51,082 bases of DNA from Sinorhizobium terangae (lineage in GTDB: Bacteria; Pseudomonadota; Alphaproteobacteria; Rhizobiales; Rhizobiaceae), in NCBI RefSeq assembly GCF_009601505.1, contig NZ_WITC01000044.1, forward strand, positions 1-51,082, given 5' to 3'. The notes under the pieces were generated by a model that worked only from the letters and a program-made list of their open reading frames with translations, was not told the origin of the DNA and ran no database searches. Positions 1-7,604 of this stretch are shown here, piece by piece (the first letter of the stretch is position 1; every line of letters starts with the position of its first letter). The position numbers were made by a program, and so were the translations under genes.

Positions 1-50
1 AAGAGTTACAGCGTCCTTTGTGCGTCCTAAAGGACGCACGGCGCTGTAGC
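1..50 (+). repeat. RIME-like palindromic repeat, 5' end cut by the window
   Basis: Nested inverted repeat: inner arms GTGCGTCC (20-27) and GGACGCAC (32-39), outer arms TACAGCG (7-13) and CGCTGTA (42-48). It matches the right half of the other copies at 5793, 13631, 22981, 24852 and 27317. The following 300 bases up to the first gene show no convincing coding sequence. Confidence 0.8.
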
Positions 51-383
51 TATCGCCACAAACGCGAAAGCGCGCTTGTTTGGGCCAAGCGCGCTCGAGG
101 CGAACGATCTACCGAAGGGGTGCCGGCACCCTCGATCGAACGGCCAAATATAGCACCGAAACGTGAGACGAACAACGCGTCGGGCCGCCTGAAGGGATGC
201 GCGGGCCTCTGAAGCGCGGTGCTTATTTTGAGTTACATAGCCCGCGCGCTGTTGCATATTTGCGTCGATGACGAATTACGCACCCGTTTTCTCAGGAAGA
301 TCGGGCCTGGGCGGCAGAAAATTGTCCATATTGGCGACTAGCCGCGCGTTTCAGATTTAGTGAAACGTAATATAGGCAACCTG

Positions 384-1154
384 ATGCGCGGATACCTGAT
401 CCTCTCCGAAGCAAGAAGCGGCTCCAGTTGGCTGAGTACTCTCCTCGGCAATTCCGGCGAAATGGGATTGCCGGCCGAGTGGCTCGCTCCAAAGGCCCAT
501 CAGTTGGACGCGAAGACCCTGCCTTTCGAGGCGTTCTTCGCGGAAATCATCAGGAAATGCTCCACCGCAAACGGGGCGTTCGGCATGAAGATCTTTCCGA
601 ACCAGCTGTTCGTGACCCAGGAGCGCTACGGCCGGGACTTCATCCGCCATTGCCTCGCCGAGCATGAGACAGCGCTGGTCTTCCTGAGGCGCAGGGATAC
701 GCTGAGACAGGCGATTTCCTTTGCGCGGGCGCGTCAGACGCGCGCCTTTGCCGCCCACCACGGAGCAAAGGCGGAGCCGCGCTATGACTTCGAACAGATC
801 GCCCGCTGCTTCTTCTATATCCGGGAAAGCTACAACTTCTGGCAGACCTACCTGGACCTCTTGGCTGTGCCCTTTACCGAATTTGCCTACGAGGATCTTG
901 CCGGCGACCCGCACCCTTTCATCGCGCATGTCGCGGAACATCTTGGGGTTGGCATCCCGGCAAGGATCGAAACCAGGATGGCCGTTCAGCGTGATGGCAT
1001 GACGGAGGAATGGATCGCGCGCTTCAACGACGATTGCCGGTCGGGAGACCTGCTCAGGGCCTACGACCGTCGCGAACACATTCCGGGCAAGATGCGCAAC
1101 TTCGCGAAACTGGCGACCGGCAAGCTCGAACCGCGCTATCCTTTCGCGTTTTAG
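384..1154 (+). CDS. Stf0-type sulfotransferase
   Basis: Cytosolic enzyme expected to transfer sulfate from PAPS to a sugar hydroxyl; the acceptor cannot be read from sequence. The 256-residue product begins almost directly with a PAPS 5'-phosphosulfate loop (SEARSGSSWLSTLL, residues 8-21), as Stf0 (trehalose sulfotransferase) relatives do. A 3'-phosphate-binding segment with an RRRDTLRQAIS core lies at about 100-112. I use ATG 384 because homologues start at the beta strand before the loop. An upstream in-frame GTG at 360 would add eight residues, and neither start has a strong ribosome-binding site. A glycosyltransferase follows 96 bases downstream on the same strand and a pyruvyl transferase lies at 4.8 kb, so a surface-glycan role is plausible but inferred. 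Confidence 0.8.
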   Translation: MRGYLILSEARSGSSWLSTLLGNSGEMGLPAEWLAPKAHQLDAKTLPFEAFFAEIIRKCSTANGAFGMKIFPNQLFVTQERYGRDFIRHCLAEHETALVFLRRRDTLRQAISFARARQTRAFAAHHGAKAEPRYDFEQIARCFFYIRESYNFWQTYLDLLAVPFTEFAYEDLAGDPHPFIAHVAEHLGVGIPARIETRMAVQRDGMTEEWIARFNDDCRSGDLLRAYDRREHIPGKMRNFAKLATGKLEPRYPFAF

Positions 1155-1250
1155 CTGCTGGTGCGCGGTGAGGAAGTCACCGGCTGCCGAGTTGAATTCC
1201 GGTGATGATCCCGATAAACGCAGCTATCGTAGCGGCACCTGGAGCGGATC

Positions 1251-2303
1251 TTGAAGGACCTTCACTACCCCTTTCGTCTTTTCGACCATGAAAACGGGCG
1301 GGGTCAACGAAGCCTTCTCGACCGGATCGTGACGAGGTACGAAACCTTCAAGCTGGCGGCGCGCGAGCGCAAGCGGGAGCGCACCATCGACATGACATGT
1401 CTGAACGAGGGCGGTGCGCGGCCGCTCGGTCGAGACGACATTCCGGTCGTCTTCAACACCCACAACGATCAGAAGCTCATGCCGTCTTTTCTCGCGCACT
1501 ACAGAAGGCTCGGCGTCTCGCGCTTCATCTGCGTCGACGACGTTTCCTCGGACGGCACGCGCGAATATCTCAGCTCGCAGCCGGATGTGGATGTCTGGAC
1601 GTCTCCGCTGCGCTACCGGGACGCCCGGCGCGGGCGCGAATGGCGCCAGACGCTGTTCGAGCGCTACGGCAAGGACCGTTGGTATCTCAACGTCGACTCG
1701 GACGAATTCCTGATCTACGACGATTGCGAACGCCAGCCGCTTCGCAATCTCATCCGGGCGCTCGAAGCGCGCGGCGAAAAGCGCCTCGCGGCCCCCATGC
1801 TCGACATGTACCCGATCGGCCCGCTTGGTTCGGCAACGCTCGACGGAACGGATGCGCGGATGCCCTGGGAGATCGCCGATCACTTCGACGGCGCAGGGTA
1901 CGAGATCACCTACACCAAGCGTGCGATCAGCATTACCGGCGGACCTCGCAAGCGGAAGTTCGCGCATGTGCTGGAACTCATGAAATATCCGCTGATCTTC
2001 TGGGACAGGGACTGCAACCTGGGTGTCAGCATTCACCAGCCGCTTCCGTGCGAGCGGAATTTTCCGGCGATCTCCGGCGTGCTGCTGCACTTCAAGTTCT
2101 TCTCCGACTACAAGGAGAAGATCGAGCACGCGGTGACGGACGGACAATATTTCGCCGGCGCCGCCGCCTATCGTAAGATGCTGGACGATTTGCAGCGCTC
2201 CGGCGAATTCGACTTCCAGAGCCCGGACTCCGTGCGGTTTTCCGGCTCGAAGCAGTTACGTGAACTGGGCTTCATTGCGCCTGTCGCGTTCACGCCGGAC
2301 TGA
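1251..2303 (+). CDS. Glycosyltransferase family 2-like protein
   Basis: Predicted nucleotide-sugar-dependent glycosyltransferase. The GT-A fold is recognised from FNTHND (68-73), the acidic turn VDDVSSDG (about 95-102) and a DSDE motif (149-152) that should bind metal and nucleotide. The layout resembles the Glyco_tranf_2_4 family. The first in-frame start is TTG 1251. The first in-frame ATG is 1392 (residue 48), which still keeps the whole catalytic domain, so the N-terminus is uncertain. The roughly 60 residues before the domain are basic and have no signal peptide. It follows the sulfotransferase on the same strand and may be cotranscribed with it. Donor and acceptor are unknown. Confidence 0.8.
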   Translation: MKDLHYPFRLFDHENGRGQRSLLDRIVTRYETFKLAARERKRERTIDMTCLNEGGARPLGRDDIPVVFNTHNDQKLMPSFLAHYRRLGVSRFICVDDVSSDGTREYLSSQPDVDVWTSPLRYRDARRGREWRQTLFERYGKDRWYLNVDSDEFLIYDDCERQPLRNLIRALEARGEKRLAAPMLDMYPIGPLGSATLDGTDARMPWEIADHFDGAGYEITYTKRAISITGGPRKRKFAHVLELMKYPLIFWDRDCNLGVSIHQPLPCERNFPAISGVLLHFKFFSDYKEKIEHAVTDGQYFAGAAAYRKMLDDLQRSGEFDFQSPDSVRFSGSKQLRELGFIAPVAFTPD

Positions 2304-2384
2304 AACAGGTGTGCAACGCTGCGCGAAGAGCAGCCGAACCCGGGCGCATCTCCATCTGCGCCGACGATAAAGTTTGAGCCTTCT

Positions 2385-2438
2385 CGCGCCGCAGACGCGG
2401 CGCGGCAGGATTCCTGTGACAGGCACAGGAATGAGGTG
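2385..2438. repeat. Hairpin repeat with ATTCCTGTG/CACAGGAAT arms
   Basis: Two adjacent inverted repeats: GCGCCGC...GCGGCGC, then ATTCCTGTG (2410-2418) with CACAGGAAT (2424-2432). The same composite occurs twice at 19.4-19.7 kb and in degenerate form at 22.34 kb, so this is a dispersed repeat family rather than a local terminator. It sits 80 bases downstream of the glycosyltransferase gene. Confidence 0.7.
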
Positions 2439-2454
2439 CGCATACGTCAGCGCC

Positions 2455-2626
2455 GGCGGCCCGAACCGCCGCGAGCGCTTTTGCCCTGCCGTGTGGTTGC
2501 GATCGTATCGCCATACCGACATCGAACTCGGCCTTGACTGCCTTCGATGACCGCCGGACTGTCGAAACAAGCGAGCGCCTGCGCGACGTAGGTTTTGACC
2601 TCATCTGAATATTTCGGATTGGCCAT
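2455..2626 (-). pseudogene. DUF2280-like phage gene remnant, frameshifted
   Basis: From the ATG at 2626 the minus strand encodes a start with KYSDEVK and QALACFDSP, which resembles DUF2280, small phage proteins usually found next to terminase genes. After residue 27 (about 2545) the expected continuation appears in another frame (KAVKAEFDVG), so about two bases have been lost. The first frame stops after about 59 codons. Family assignment is from memory of the conserved QALACFD...AV..EF pattern. The neighbouring phage-type metallopeptidase fragment supports it. Confidence 0.55.
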
Positions 2627-2676
2627 CTCTCTATAAAGGCTCCATCAAGGTATGCTCTTTGCGGTCGCGTGCAACG

Positions 2677-2862
2677 ATGATGGAGGCACAAGTGGACGAC
2701 CGTGAAATAGAGCGCCGTGCAAAGAAGCTCTGGGAGCTAGAGAACCCAGGGCGGCCGTGGCAGCCTATCGCGCACCGGATTGAGACGGGGCAAGACCTCT
2801 CCACGGGAGCAAACGAAGAGGACCGAGAGCGTTACCGGCAGCGCGTTCGCGATGGTGAATGA
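2677..2862 (+). CDS. Small hypothetical protein, DUF2934-like
   Basis: Sixty-one highly charged residues containing REIERRAKKLWELENPGRPW, which resembles the helix-turn of DUF2934 proteins (small, function unknown). ATG 2677 is taken as start; ATG 2680 immediately after and an upstream TTG at 2659 are alternatives. No signal peptide or membrane segment. It lies head-to-head with the DUF2280 remnant and seven bases from the end of the metallopeptidase remnant, inside a stretch of phage debris, so it may be a surviving cargo gene. Confidence 0.5.
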   Translation: MMEAQVDDREIERRAKKLWELENPGRPWQPIAHRIETGQDLSTGANEEDRERYRQRVRDGE

Positions 2863-2868
2863 TCGGGA

Positions 2869-3175
2869 CTAGGCGACCCCAAGTTGGCAGGTGCCGCACG
2901 CATGTGCGATCTGCGCTTTGGCGATCTCTGGTGGCCGGTTTGCAGCGTCGACGATTGCACGGACGCCTGCGGCATCTGCCCCGTAGCAACAACGACGCCC
3001 ACGAACTCTTCGACATCCTGACCGCGGATGACGAACACCGGGCGGCCTGTCGATCGGCTGAACTTGGGAGCGCCGGATGCATCCGTCTCTTGTGCAGCGT
3101 GGTAGAGCTCGTGCTCGACCAGCGCCATGAACTCGGCGTTTACGCAGAGAACGCTTTTTACGATTCGAACCTGCT
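2869..3175 (-). pseudogene. Phage-type putative metallopeptidase, frameshifted C-terminal part
   Basis: The minus strand shows an HExxH zinc motif (HELYH) in EHELYHAAQ, followed by GAPKFSRSTGRPVF and RGQDVEEFVGVV. This is the pattern of the phage-associated putative metallopeptidase family. At about 2988 the reading frame breaks: the expected continuation (YGADAAGVRAIVDAA, then AHACGTCQLGVA and a TAG at 2871-2869) is present in a different frame. About one base has been lost. The region upstream of about 3175 on the minus strand no longer shows a recognisable N-terminus. The gene is non-functional as read unless the frameshift is a sequencing error. Confidence 0.75.
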
Positions 3176-3396
3176 TAGGGGGCGCAGCCCACTTGCACGC
3201 TTTTAACGCTGCCGGCCACACCCGTAAGGGCCGATCCAGGCGCTGGTTGCAGGCCGGGAATGAGCCACGCGGCTTACTGTCTCCAATGAAGATCGTCTCT
3301 GATATGATCTGATAACCTTTAGCGCGCCTTGCCTTTGCCCAGCGGCTGGGCGAACTTCCCATCTCGGGCATTCTTCAGGACTGGCATTCGATACCT

Positions 3397-3702
3397 ATGA
3401 GCAAAACCGTTTTAGACAATTTGACCGGCATGTACTTCACCCTCGACGCTCCCGATGGAACCTATGGGACAGGCCAGGTAATTCGCCTTGCTGCCGAGGG
3501 CGTCTATTTCGTCCGCTTCGACGGCAACGAGGTGACCTTACCGCTGGAGCTCGTGACCGTTGGCGAGATGCTGGAAACGACTGAGGAGGAGTACAAGCTC
3601 TGGCGGTTCTTCGACACGATCGAAGAAAGGGATAAGTGGATCGAGTGGCTAGATGCGCCGTCTAAGCCACGGGTCGTGTCGCTTGTGAAACCAACTAAGT
3701 AA
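3397..3702 (+). CDS. Hypothetical protein
   Basis: I do not recognise this 101-residue protein. It is acidic and compact, with an N-terminal stretch that looks like a small beta barrel (GMYFTLDAPDGTYGTGQV, then VYFVRFDG) and a helical C-terminal half rich in E, W and K. No signal peptide or membrane segment. ATG 3397 is the first start in the frame. Codon usage is normal and the frame is intact, unlike its phage-derived neighbours. The truncated tRNA-like sequence begins just after its stop. Confidence 0.6.
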   Translation: MSKTVLDNLTGMYFTLDAPDGTYGTGQVIRLAAEGVYFVRFDGNEVTLPLELVTVGEMLETTEEEYKLWRFFDTIEERDKWIEWLDAPSKPRVVSLVKPTK

Positions 3703-3706
3703 CACC

Positions 3707-3766
3707 TTCGAACCTGTGACCTCCAGCTTATGAGTCTGGACAGCTACCGGGCTGCTCTACGCCGAC
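3707..3766 (-). pseudogene. Truncated initiator-type tRNA(CAU)-like sequence
   Basis: Read on the minus strand this resembles a bacterial initiator tRNA. It has a D arm with GAGCAGCCCGGTAGC, then an anticodon arm with CCAG/CTGG paired around a loop holding CAT, then GGTCACAGGTTCGAA of the T arm. The sequence then diverges, so the T-stem closure and the 3' acceptor strand are absent, and the 5' acceptor half is not a good match. Not expected to be a working tRNA. It lies within prophage debris, where tRNA pieces are often left by integration or carried by phages. Confidence 0.45.
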
Positions 3767-3922
3767 GAAAGGTGCCTTGCCCAAGGGCTGCTCAAATCCA
3801 CCCATGGCGACGCCGACCGTCGGCACAAAACGTCGGTCATTCAGTGGCATCTGCCCAGAGCGAGGCGGGCTCGTGAAACTGAAGGCGACCACCCTACCGC
3901 ATAGACGGCGGTCATCGGGTGG

Positions 3923-4114
3923 TCACCTGCGCTCTCGCGTCTTACTTAGCTCGGTCAACGCGAAATACGCGAGAGATGCGACAAAGCCAATTGCTCCCGC
4001 AAAAAGCGCAACGACACCACCGAACCACGCTGCGATCACTATTGCGAATCCGTAGACCGCGGTGGTGGTGGTGATAATTTTGAATGCGAGTTTCGAGTCA
4101 CCAGTTGGCAGCAT
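3923..4114 (-). CDS. Small two-helix membrane protein
   Basis: Sixty-three residues with two hydrophobic segments (about 13-32 and 36-54, GFAIVIAAWFGGVVALFAGA onward) and a positively charged C-terminus (SKTRERR), suggesting both ends in the cytoplasm. I recognise no family. Start ATG at 4114; the ribosome-binding site is weak. It lies between phage remnants and might be a holin-like or orphan membrane protein, but nothing in the sequence proves that. Confidence 0.4.
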   Translation of the reverse strand: MLPTGDSKLAFKIITTTTAVYGFAIVIAAWFGGVVALFAGAIGFVASLAYFALTELSKTRERR

Positions 4115-4272
4115 GCCAACAACTTAGCAACCATTGCGCTCGTTGCTAGCTCCCGGCTGAGCCACGCAGCGTACGAACCTGAGGATGCGTCGGCTTTCCG
4201 GCAGGCGATCGTCGGCGGCCGCCATGCGGTGATAGCCGCGGGCGGCGCGGATTCCGTACAAACGTGATCTCT

Positions 4273-4632
4273 TTATGCTTTTCCCCACTTCGTAATGCGA
4301 TGGCCTGCAAGTGCCCTGGATTGGTGGTGTTGGCAGTATTTCCCGGCAGCCTTGGCAGCACAGAAAAGGTAAGGGCCGCCGTTGTTGAGGGGCCACTTGC
4401 ATTCGCCAGGGAGCAAATCCTCTAGATGCTTGGCATATGGCAAACGCTTCACATCGTAATCGGAGACCGGGATTGGTTCTCCCTCGTGCGGCGTGTACAG
4501 CTTGCGCGTTTCGACCTTCCTCGGAGCCGGTAGGGGCCTTTTGGGCCTGGTACTCCTAGATCGTTGTTTCTCCGGGAAAAACGCGCGATTTCGAAATGCG
4601 ATCCCAACGATCACGTTTCGGCTGACACCCAA
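4273..4632 (-). pseudogene. GcrA-like regulator, N-terminally damaged
   Basis: GcrA proteins of alphaproteobacteria and their phages bind DNA with an N-terminal helix-turn-helix and contact sigma70 with a Cys/His-rich C-terminus. The C-terminal part is clear: GECKWP, LFCAAK, KYCQHH (Cys 78, 91, 100; His 103, counted from the TTG at 4632). The end of the helix-turn-helix remains (GVSRNVIVGIAFRNR), and EIA just upstream in frame fits the preceding helix. A TAG and then a TGA interrupt that frame further upstream, and no ATG is available. Either translation starts at TTG 4632 and lacks a complete helix-turn-helix, or the gene is dead. It belongs to the phage debris. Confidence 0.6.
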
Positions 4633-4764
4633 ACGCGAACCGTGAGCGTGAACACTCCCGGCGATTTCTTGTCTCCGCTATGACAACACGCTCCGTCATC
4701 CCTGCGGCAGCCGCAACCGCAAGCGCGGGGTCATCCTTCGCGGCTCTGACTCAACCGCATGGCA

Positions 4765-5604
4765 TCAACGGAACGGAAAGGACCGCAACAGGCGATCAAT
4801 CGTCTCCGCGGATGGAACGGCGGGCGCGTTGCCGGCCACCGTGCCAGCCGCCAGCAGGCTATCGAAATCGACCGGACCGGGGAGGGGCGCGCCGCGGAAG
4901 CTGAAGTAATCGGCAAACTTGAATCCGTCGCCCTTTATCTTGCCGTGGGGCTCCATCCAGATCGAGGGCACGCCATAGGCGTCGGCGACGATGAGGCCGT
5001 GGAGACTGCTGGATATCACCAGTTCACTGGCGGAAATCGCCTCGCAAATTTTCCGCGGGTCTCCGAGAAGATTGAGAACCCTCCAGTGCCTGGGCAGGGA
5101 GGTTCCGTAGCGCTCCAGAAAGGTCTGGTAGGTGACGAAGTGCGGGATGACCACAACTTCCGACGTGGCGACAACCTTCTTGGGCCAGATCAGCGGCAGC
5201 AGGATCGCCGGATCCCCGAGCGCAATGTCGCGGTCGGGCGCGACTCTTGCCTTCGACAATTCGCCGCGAACCGCGTCAAAGACGAGGCGCTGTGGCCAGA
5301 GCGCCGGCGTTCCGCTGTTCATGAAGCCGGAACCCCAAACGTGCAGTGTCCGCCAGGGGCGCTTGCGCCAGAACACGTATTTCTTGCGGCTGTAGCGATA
5401 GTAGGCGTCGATGATGCTGCCGACACCGATGAGTTCCGCCCGGGCGGGTTCGACATAGGTCGGCTCGACGGAAAACACGTCCTGGAGGATATCAGCCATC
5501 AGATTGTCGCCGAAGTTTTCGGTGGTCTTGCCGAAGCTCTCGCCGACGGTGGCGGAGAAGACTTTCACTTTGCGCACGCGCGGACTCCTGTGAAGCCTGC
5601 TCAT
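4765..5604 (-). CDS. Polysaccharide pyruvyl transferase family protein
   Basis: Expected to add a ketal-linked pyruvate from phosphoenolpyruvate to a sugar of an exopolysaccharide repeat unit; ExoV of succinoglycan synthesis is the well-known rhizobial example. The 279-residue product has the family's NFGDNL near the N-terminus (30-35), a central HVWGSGF (88-94), and the C-terminal signature SSSLHGLIVADAYGVPS (198-214). No signal peptide, consistent with a cytosolic enzyme. Start ATG 5604 is accepted, although its ribosome-binding site is weak. It is alone on its strand and not in an exo operon, so it may decorate a polymer made elsewhere. The sulfotransferase and glycosyltransferase at the left end may act in the same process. 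Confidence 0.85.
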   Translation of the reverse strand: MSRLHRSPRVRKVKVFSATVGESFGKTTENFGDNLMADILQDVFSVEPTYVEPARAELIGVGSIIDAYYRYSRKKYVFWRKRPWRTLHVWGSGFMNSGTPALWPQRLVFDAVRGELSKARVAPDRDIALGDPAILLPLIWPKKVVATSEVVVIPHFVTYQTFLERYGTSLPRHWRVLNLLGDPRKICEAISASELVISSSLHGLIVADAYGVPSIWMEPHGKIKGDGFKFADYFSFRGAPLPGPVDFDSLLAAGTVAGNAPAVPSAETIDRLLRSFPFR

Positions 5605-5792
5605 CAGGCCTGCTGGGAAGCATCATTGACGATCGCTTGCGAACGCCGCATCCATCGCGTCATTCGCAGCATCGTGGTCATCTACCGGACCTGAGGCGTC
5701 GCGCGTGTTTTCAGGTACGCAAGGTCGCCGCAGCACTGCGCACTGCTGTATGATTTTGTCCTTAAATTGGCCTACTGCATGTTTGCTTAGAT
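5605..5792. other. Intergenic region without a gene
   Basis: Part of the 590-base gap between the pyruvyl transferase and the Tim44-like gene. I see no coding sequence here. The rest of the gap (to 6194) holds two RIME-like repeats in opposite orientation and the leader of the downstream gene. Open frames on both strands across it lack ribosome-binding sites and family resemblance. Confidence 0.6.
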
Positions 5793-5878
5793 CGTACTCG
5801 ATTTAAGGGTAAAAACATGCAGCACTTCACAGTGCCACAGCGTCCTTTGCGCGTCTTACAGGACGCGCGGCGCTGTAG
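5793..5878 (+). repeat. RIME-like repeat, forward copy
   Basis: Left half with CGATTTAAGGGTAAAAACATGC, right half with ACAGCGTCCTTTGCGCGTC and the complementary ACGCGCGGCGCTGT. Same architecture as the copies at 13631, 22981, 24852 and 27317. A shorter inverted copy lies 200 bases further right. Confidence 0.8.
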
Positions 5879-6076
5879 AGATCACGCAGTGATTCATTTG
5901 AAAGTCCTAATCAAGTCGTGAAATACCCGAATCCTGATCCGAGAGGAAGGCGGCGGTCGACGGCTTGTGTCAGGGCGCACGATACTGCCGAAAGCTCACA
6001 ACGGCGGCAAGGCAGGGAAATCGGCCCGCAGCCCTTAAACTTGGTCCGGGCAATCGCTATATGGCTTACTGCGGCC

Positions 6077-6128
6077 CGTGCGTCTGAAGACGCACAAAGG
6101 TCGCTGCAGCACTTTAAACTGGTGCATG
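6077..6128 (-). repeat. RIME-like repeat, partial reverse copy
   Basis: CGTGCGTCTGAAGACGCAC, then AAAGGTCGCTGCAGCACTTTAAA and GTGCATG: the right half of the repeat on the minus strand. It faces the forward copy at 5793. It ends about 65 bases before the start of the Tim44-like gene. Confidence 0.7.
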
Positions 6129-6194
6129 GCTCTCTTTCAAACCGGATTGAAGAACCATGCACGGGCCGGGATCCGGCCGGAGGAAACAACGGGA

Positions 6195-7235
6195 ATGGAT
6201 GGCATGCAGCGTTTTGGACGAGTTCTGGCGATGGTCGCGGTTGGCCTAACAGTCATGCTGACGGTGGTCGACGTGGCCGAGGCACGGCGCGCCGGCGGCG
6301 GTTTCGGCTCGCGCGGCAGCCGCACCTTTTCCACCGCGCCGATCACGCGCACGGCGCCGACCAATGCCGCGCCGATCGAGCGGTCGATGACGCCGCGGCC
6401 GAATTCGGCGACCAATCCCGCGACCAACCCCGCGGCGCAGAACGGAATGGCCGGCCGGCGGCCTGGCTTCTTCAACGGCTTCGGCGGCTCGATGCTCGGC
6501 GGTCTGATGATGGGCGGCCTGATCGGCATGCTGCTCGGCCACGGCCTTGGCGGTGGCGTCGGCTTCCTCGGCCTCCTGCTGCAGGTGGGCCTGATCATCG
6601 GCGCGATCATGCTGGCGATGCGGTTCTTCCGCGGTAGCCAGCAGCCAGCCTATTCGGGTGCGGGCGCTTCGGCCCGTTCGTCGGCTGCCGCCTCGTCAGG
6701 AGGGCCGTCCTTCCGCATTCCAAACATCGGCGAGGGAATGGGCAGGGGGGCGACCTACGGGCAGGCTGCGACTGCGCCTTCCGTTTCCGCGACTTCTTCC
6801 GCCGCAGCCGCAGGCGAAACCGACGAAATCGGCGTCACCCAGCGCGACCTCGACCGCTTCGAGGCAATGCTGAAGGAGGTGCAGGCGGCTTACGGTGCCG
6901 AGGACTATGCGGCCCTGCGGCGGCTGACCACGCCGGAAGCTATGTCCTATCTCGCGGAGGAACTCAGCGAGAACGCGACGAGCGGGCTCAAGAACGAGGT
7001 TCGCGACGTCAATCTCGTGCAGGGCGATGTCGCCGAGGCCTGGCGCGAGAACGGCATGGACTATGCGACCGTCGCGATGCGCTACGAGAGCATCGATGTG
7101 ATGCGCGACCGCTCGACCGGCCGCGTCGTCAGCGGCGACGCCGACAAGCTCACCGAGGCGGTCGAGCTCTGGACCTTCCTGCGCAAACCCGGCGCGGAAT
7201 GGCAGGTCTCCGCCATCCAGGGCGTTCAGGCGTGA
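6195..7235 (+). CDS. Tim44-like domain membrane protein
   Basis: A 346-residue envelope protein. An N-terminal hydrophobic segment (about 8-28, ending VAEA) looks like a signal peptide or anchor. It is followed by a low-complexity stretch rich in Ala, Pro, Thr and Asn, then a glycine-rich hydrophobic core (about 100-143, GGLMMGGLIGMLLG onward) and a soluble C-terminal domain (about 200-346) of the Tim44/MRPL45 type with QRDLDRFEAMLKEVQ and a terminal W-Q-V-S strand. Tim44-like domains in bacteria are thought to bind membranes, and their partner here is unknown. ATG 6195 is preferred over an upstream in-frame ATG at 6078 because GGAGG at 6179-6183 is well placed and the signal segment then lies at the N-terminus. 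A strong hairpin terminator follows. Confidence 0.85.
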   Translation: MDGMQRFGRVLAMVAVGLTVMLTVVDVAEARRAGGGFGSRGSRTFSTAPITRTAPTNAAPIERSMTPRPNSATNPATNPAAQNGMAGRRPGFFNGFGGSMLGGLMMGGLIGMLLGHGLGGGVGFLGLLLQVGLIIGAIMLAMRFFRGSQQPAYSGAGASARSSAAASSGGPSFRIPNIGEGMGRGATYGQAATAPSVSATSSAAAAGETDEIGVTQRDLDRFEAMLKEVQAAYGAEDYAALRRLTTPEAMSYLAEELSENATSGLKNEVRDVNLVQGDVAEAWRENGMDYATVAMRYESIDVMRDRSTGRVVSGDADKLTEAVELWTFLRKPGAEWQVSAIQGVQA

Positions 7236-7302
7236 GGCCCGGCTTCTATTTGGAGTGATGCCCGATCTACGTCGCAGCCTCTCCGAGCGCCCCAGGATCT
7301 GC

Positions 7303-7343
7303 CCCCCTCTGCCCTGCCGGGCTGCCCGGCAGGGCAGAGGGGG
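7303..7343 (+). terminator. Strong hairpin terminator candidate
   Basis: Perfect 19-base inverted repeat, arms 7303-7321 and 7325-7343, with a three-base loop CTG. It begins 67 bases after the stop of the Tim44-like gene and is followed by TATTTCG, so the T-tract is short. It may also act as a processing or RNA-stability hairpin. Confidence 0.7.
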
Positions 7344-7479
7344 TATTTCGCCATTGCTACCTGATCGGTAGCCGCGTGGCGCCATCATTCCCGATTTCGT
7401 GACCGCATATTCGCTTAAGCACGGCGCGGTTTGAGCGTAGAATTACGTGGGCGCTCGACGTGGCCTAACCGCTCAAGGT

Positions 7480-7547
7480 GTGCGCGCGGGCGCGCACGGT
7501 CTTGACGAAGACGATCATTGCGTGTCTGTTCTGACGGGCAATGATCG
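7480..7547 (+). other. Two hairpins in the leader of the pentapeptide-repeat gene
   Basis: GTGCGCGC (7480-7487) pairs with GCGCGCAC (7490-7497), and CGATCATTGC (7512-7521) pairs perfectly with GCAATGATCG (7538-7547). Both lie within 125 bases upstream of the ATG at 7605 in an otherwise featureless 260-base spacer. They could form a structured leader or mark an operator; no known riboswitch class is recognised. Confidence 0.4.
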
Positions 7548-7604
7548 GTGTAACGCCTTGAATTGCTGGAAAATTCTTTTCGTTGCGGGCGTTGGAGCAA
7601 GGGG

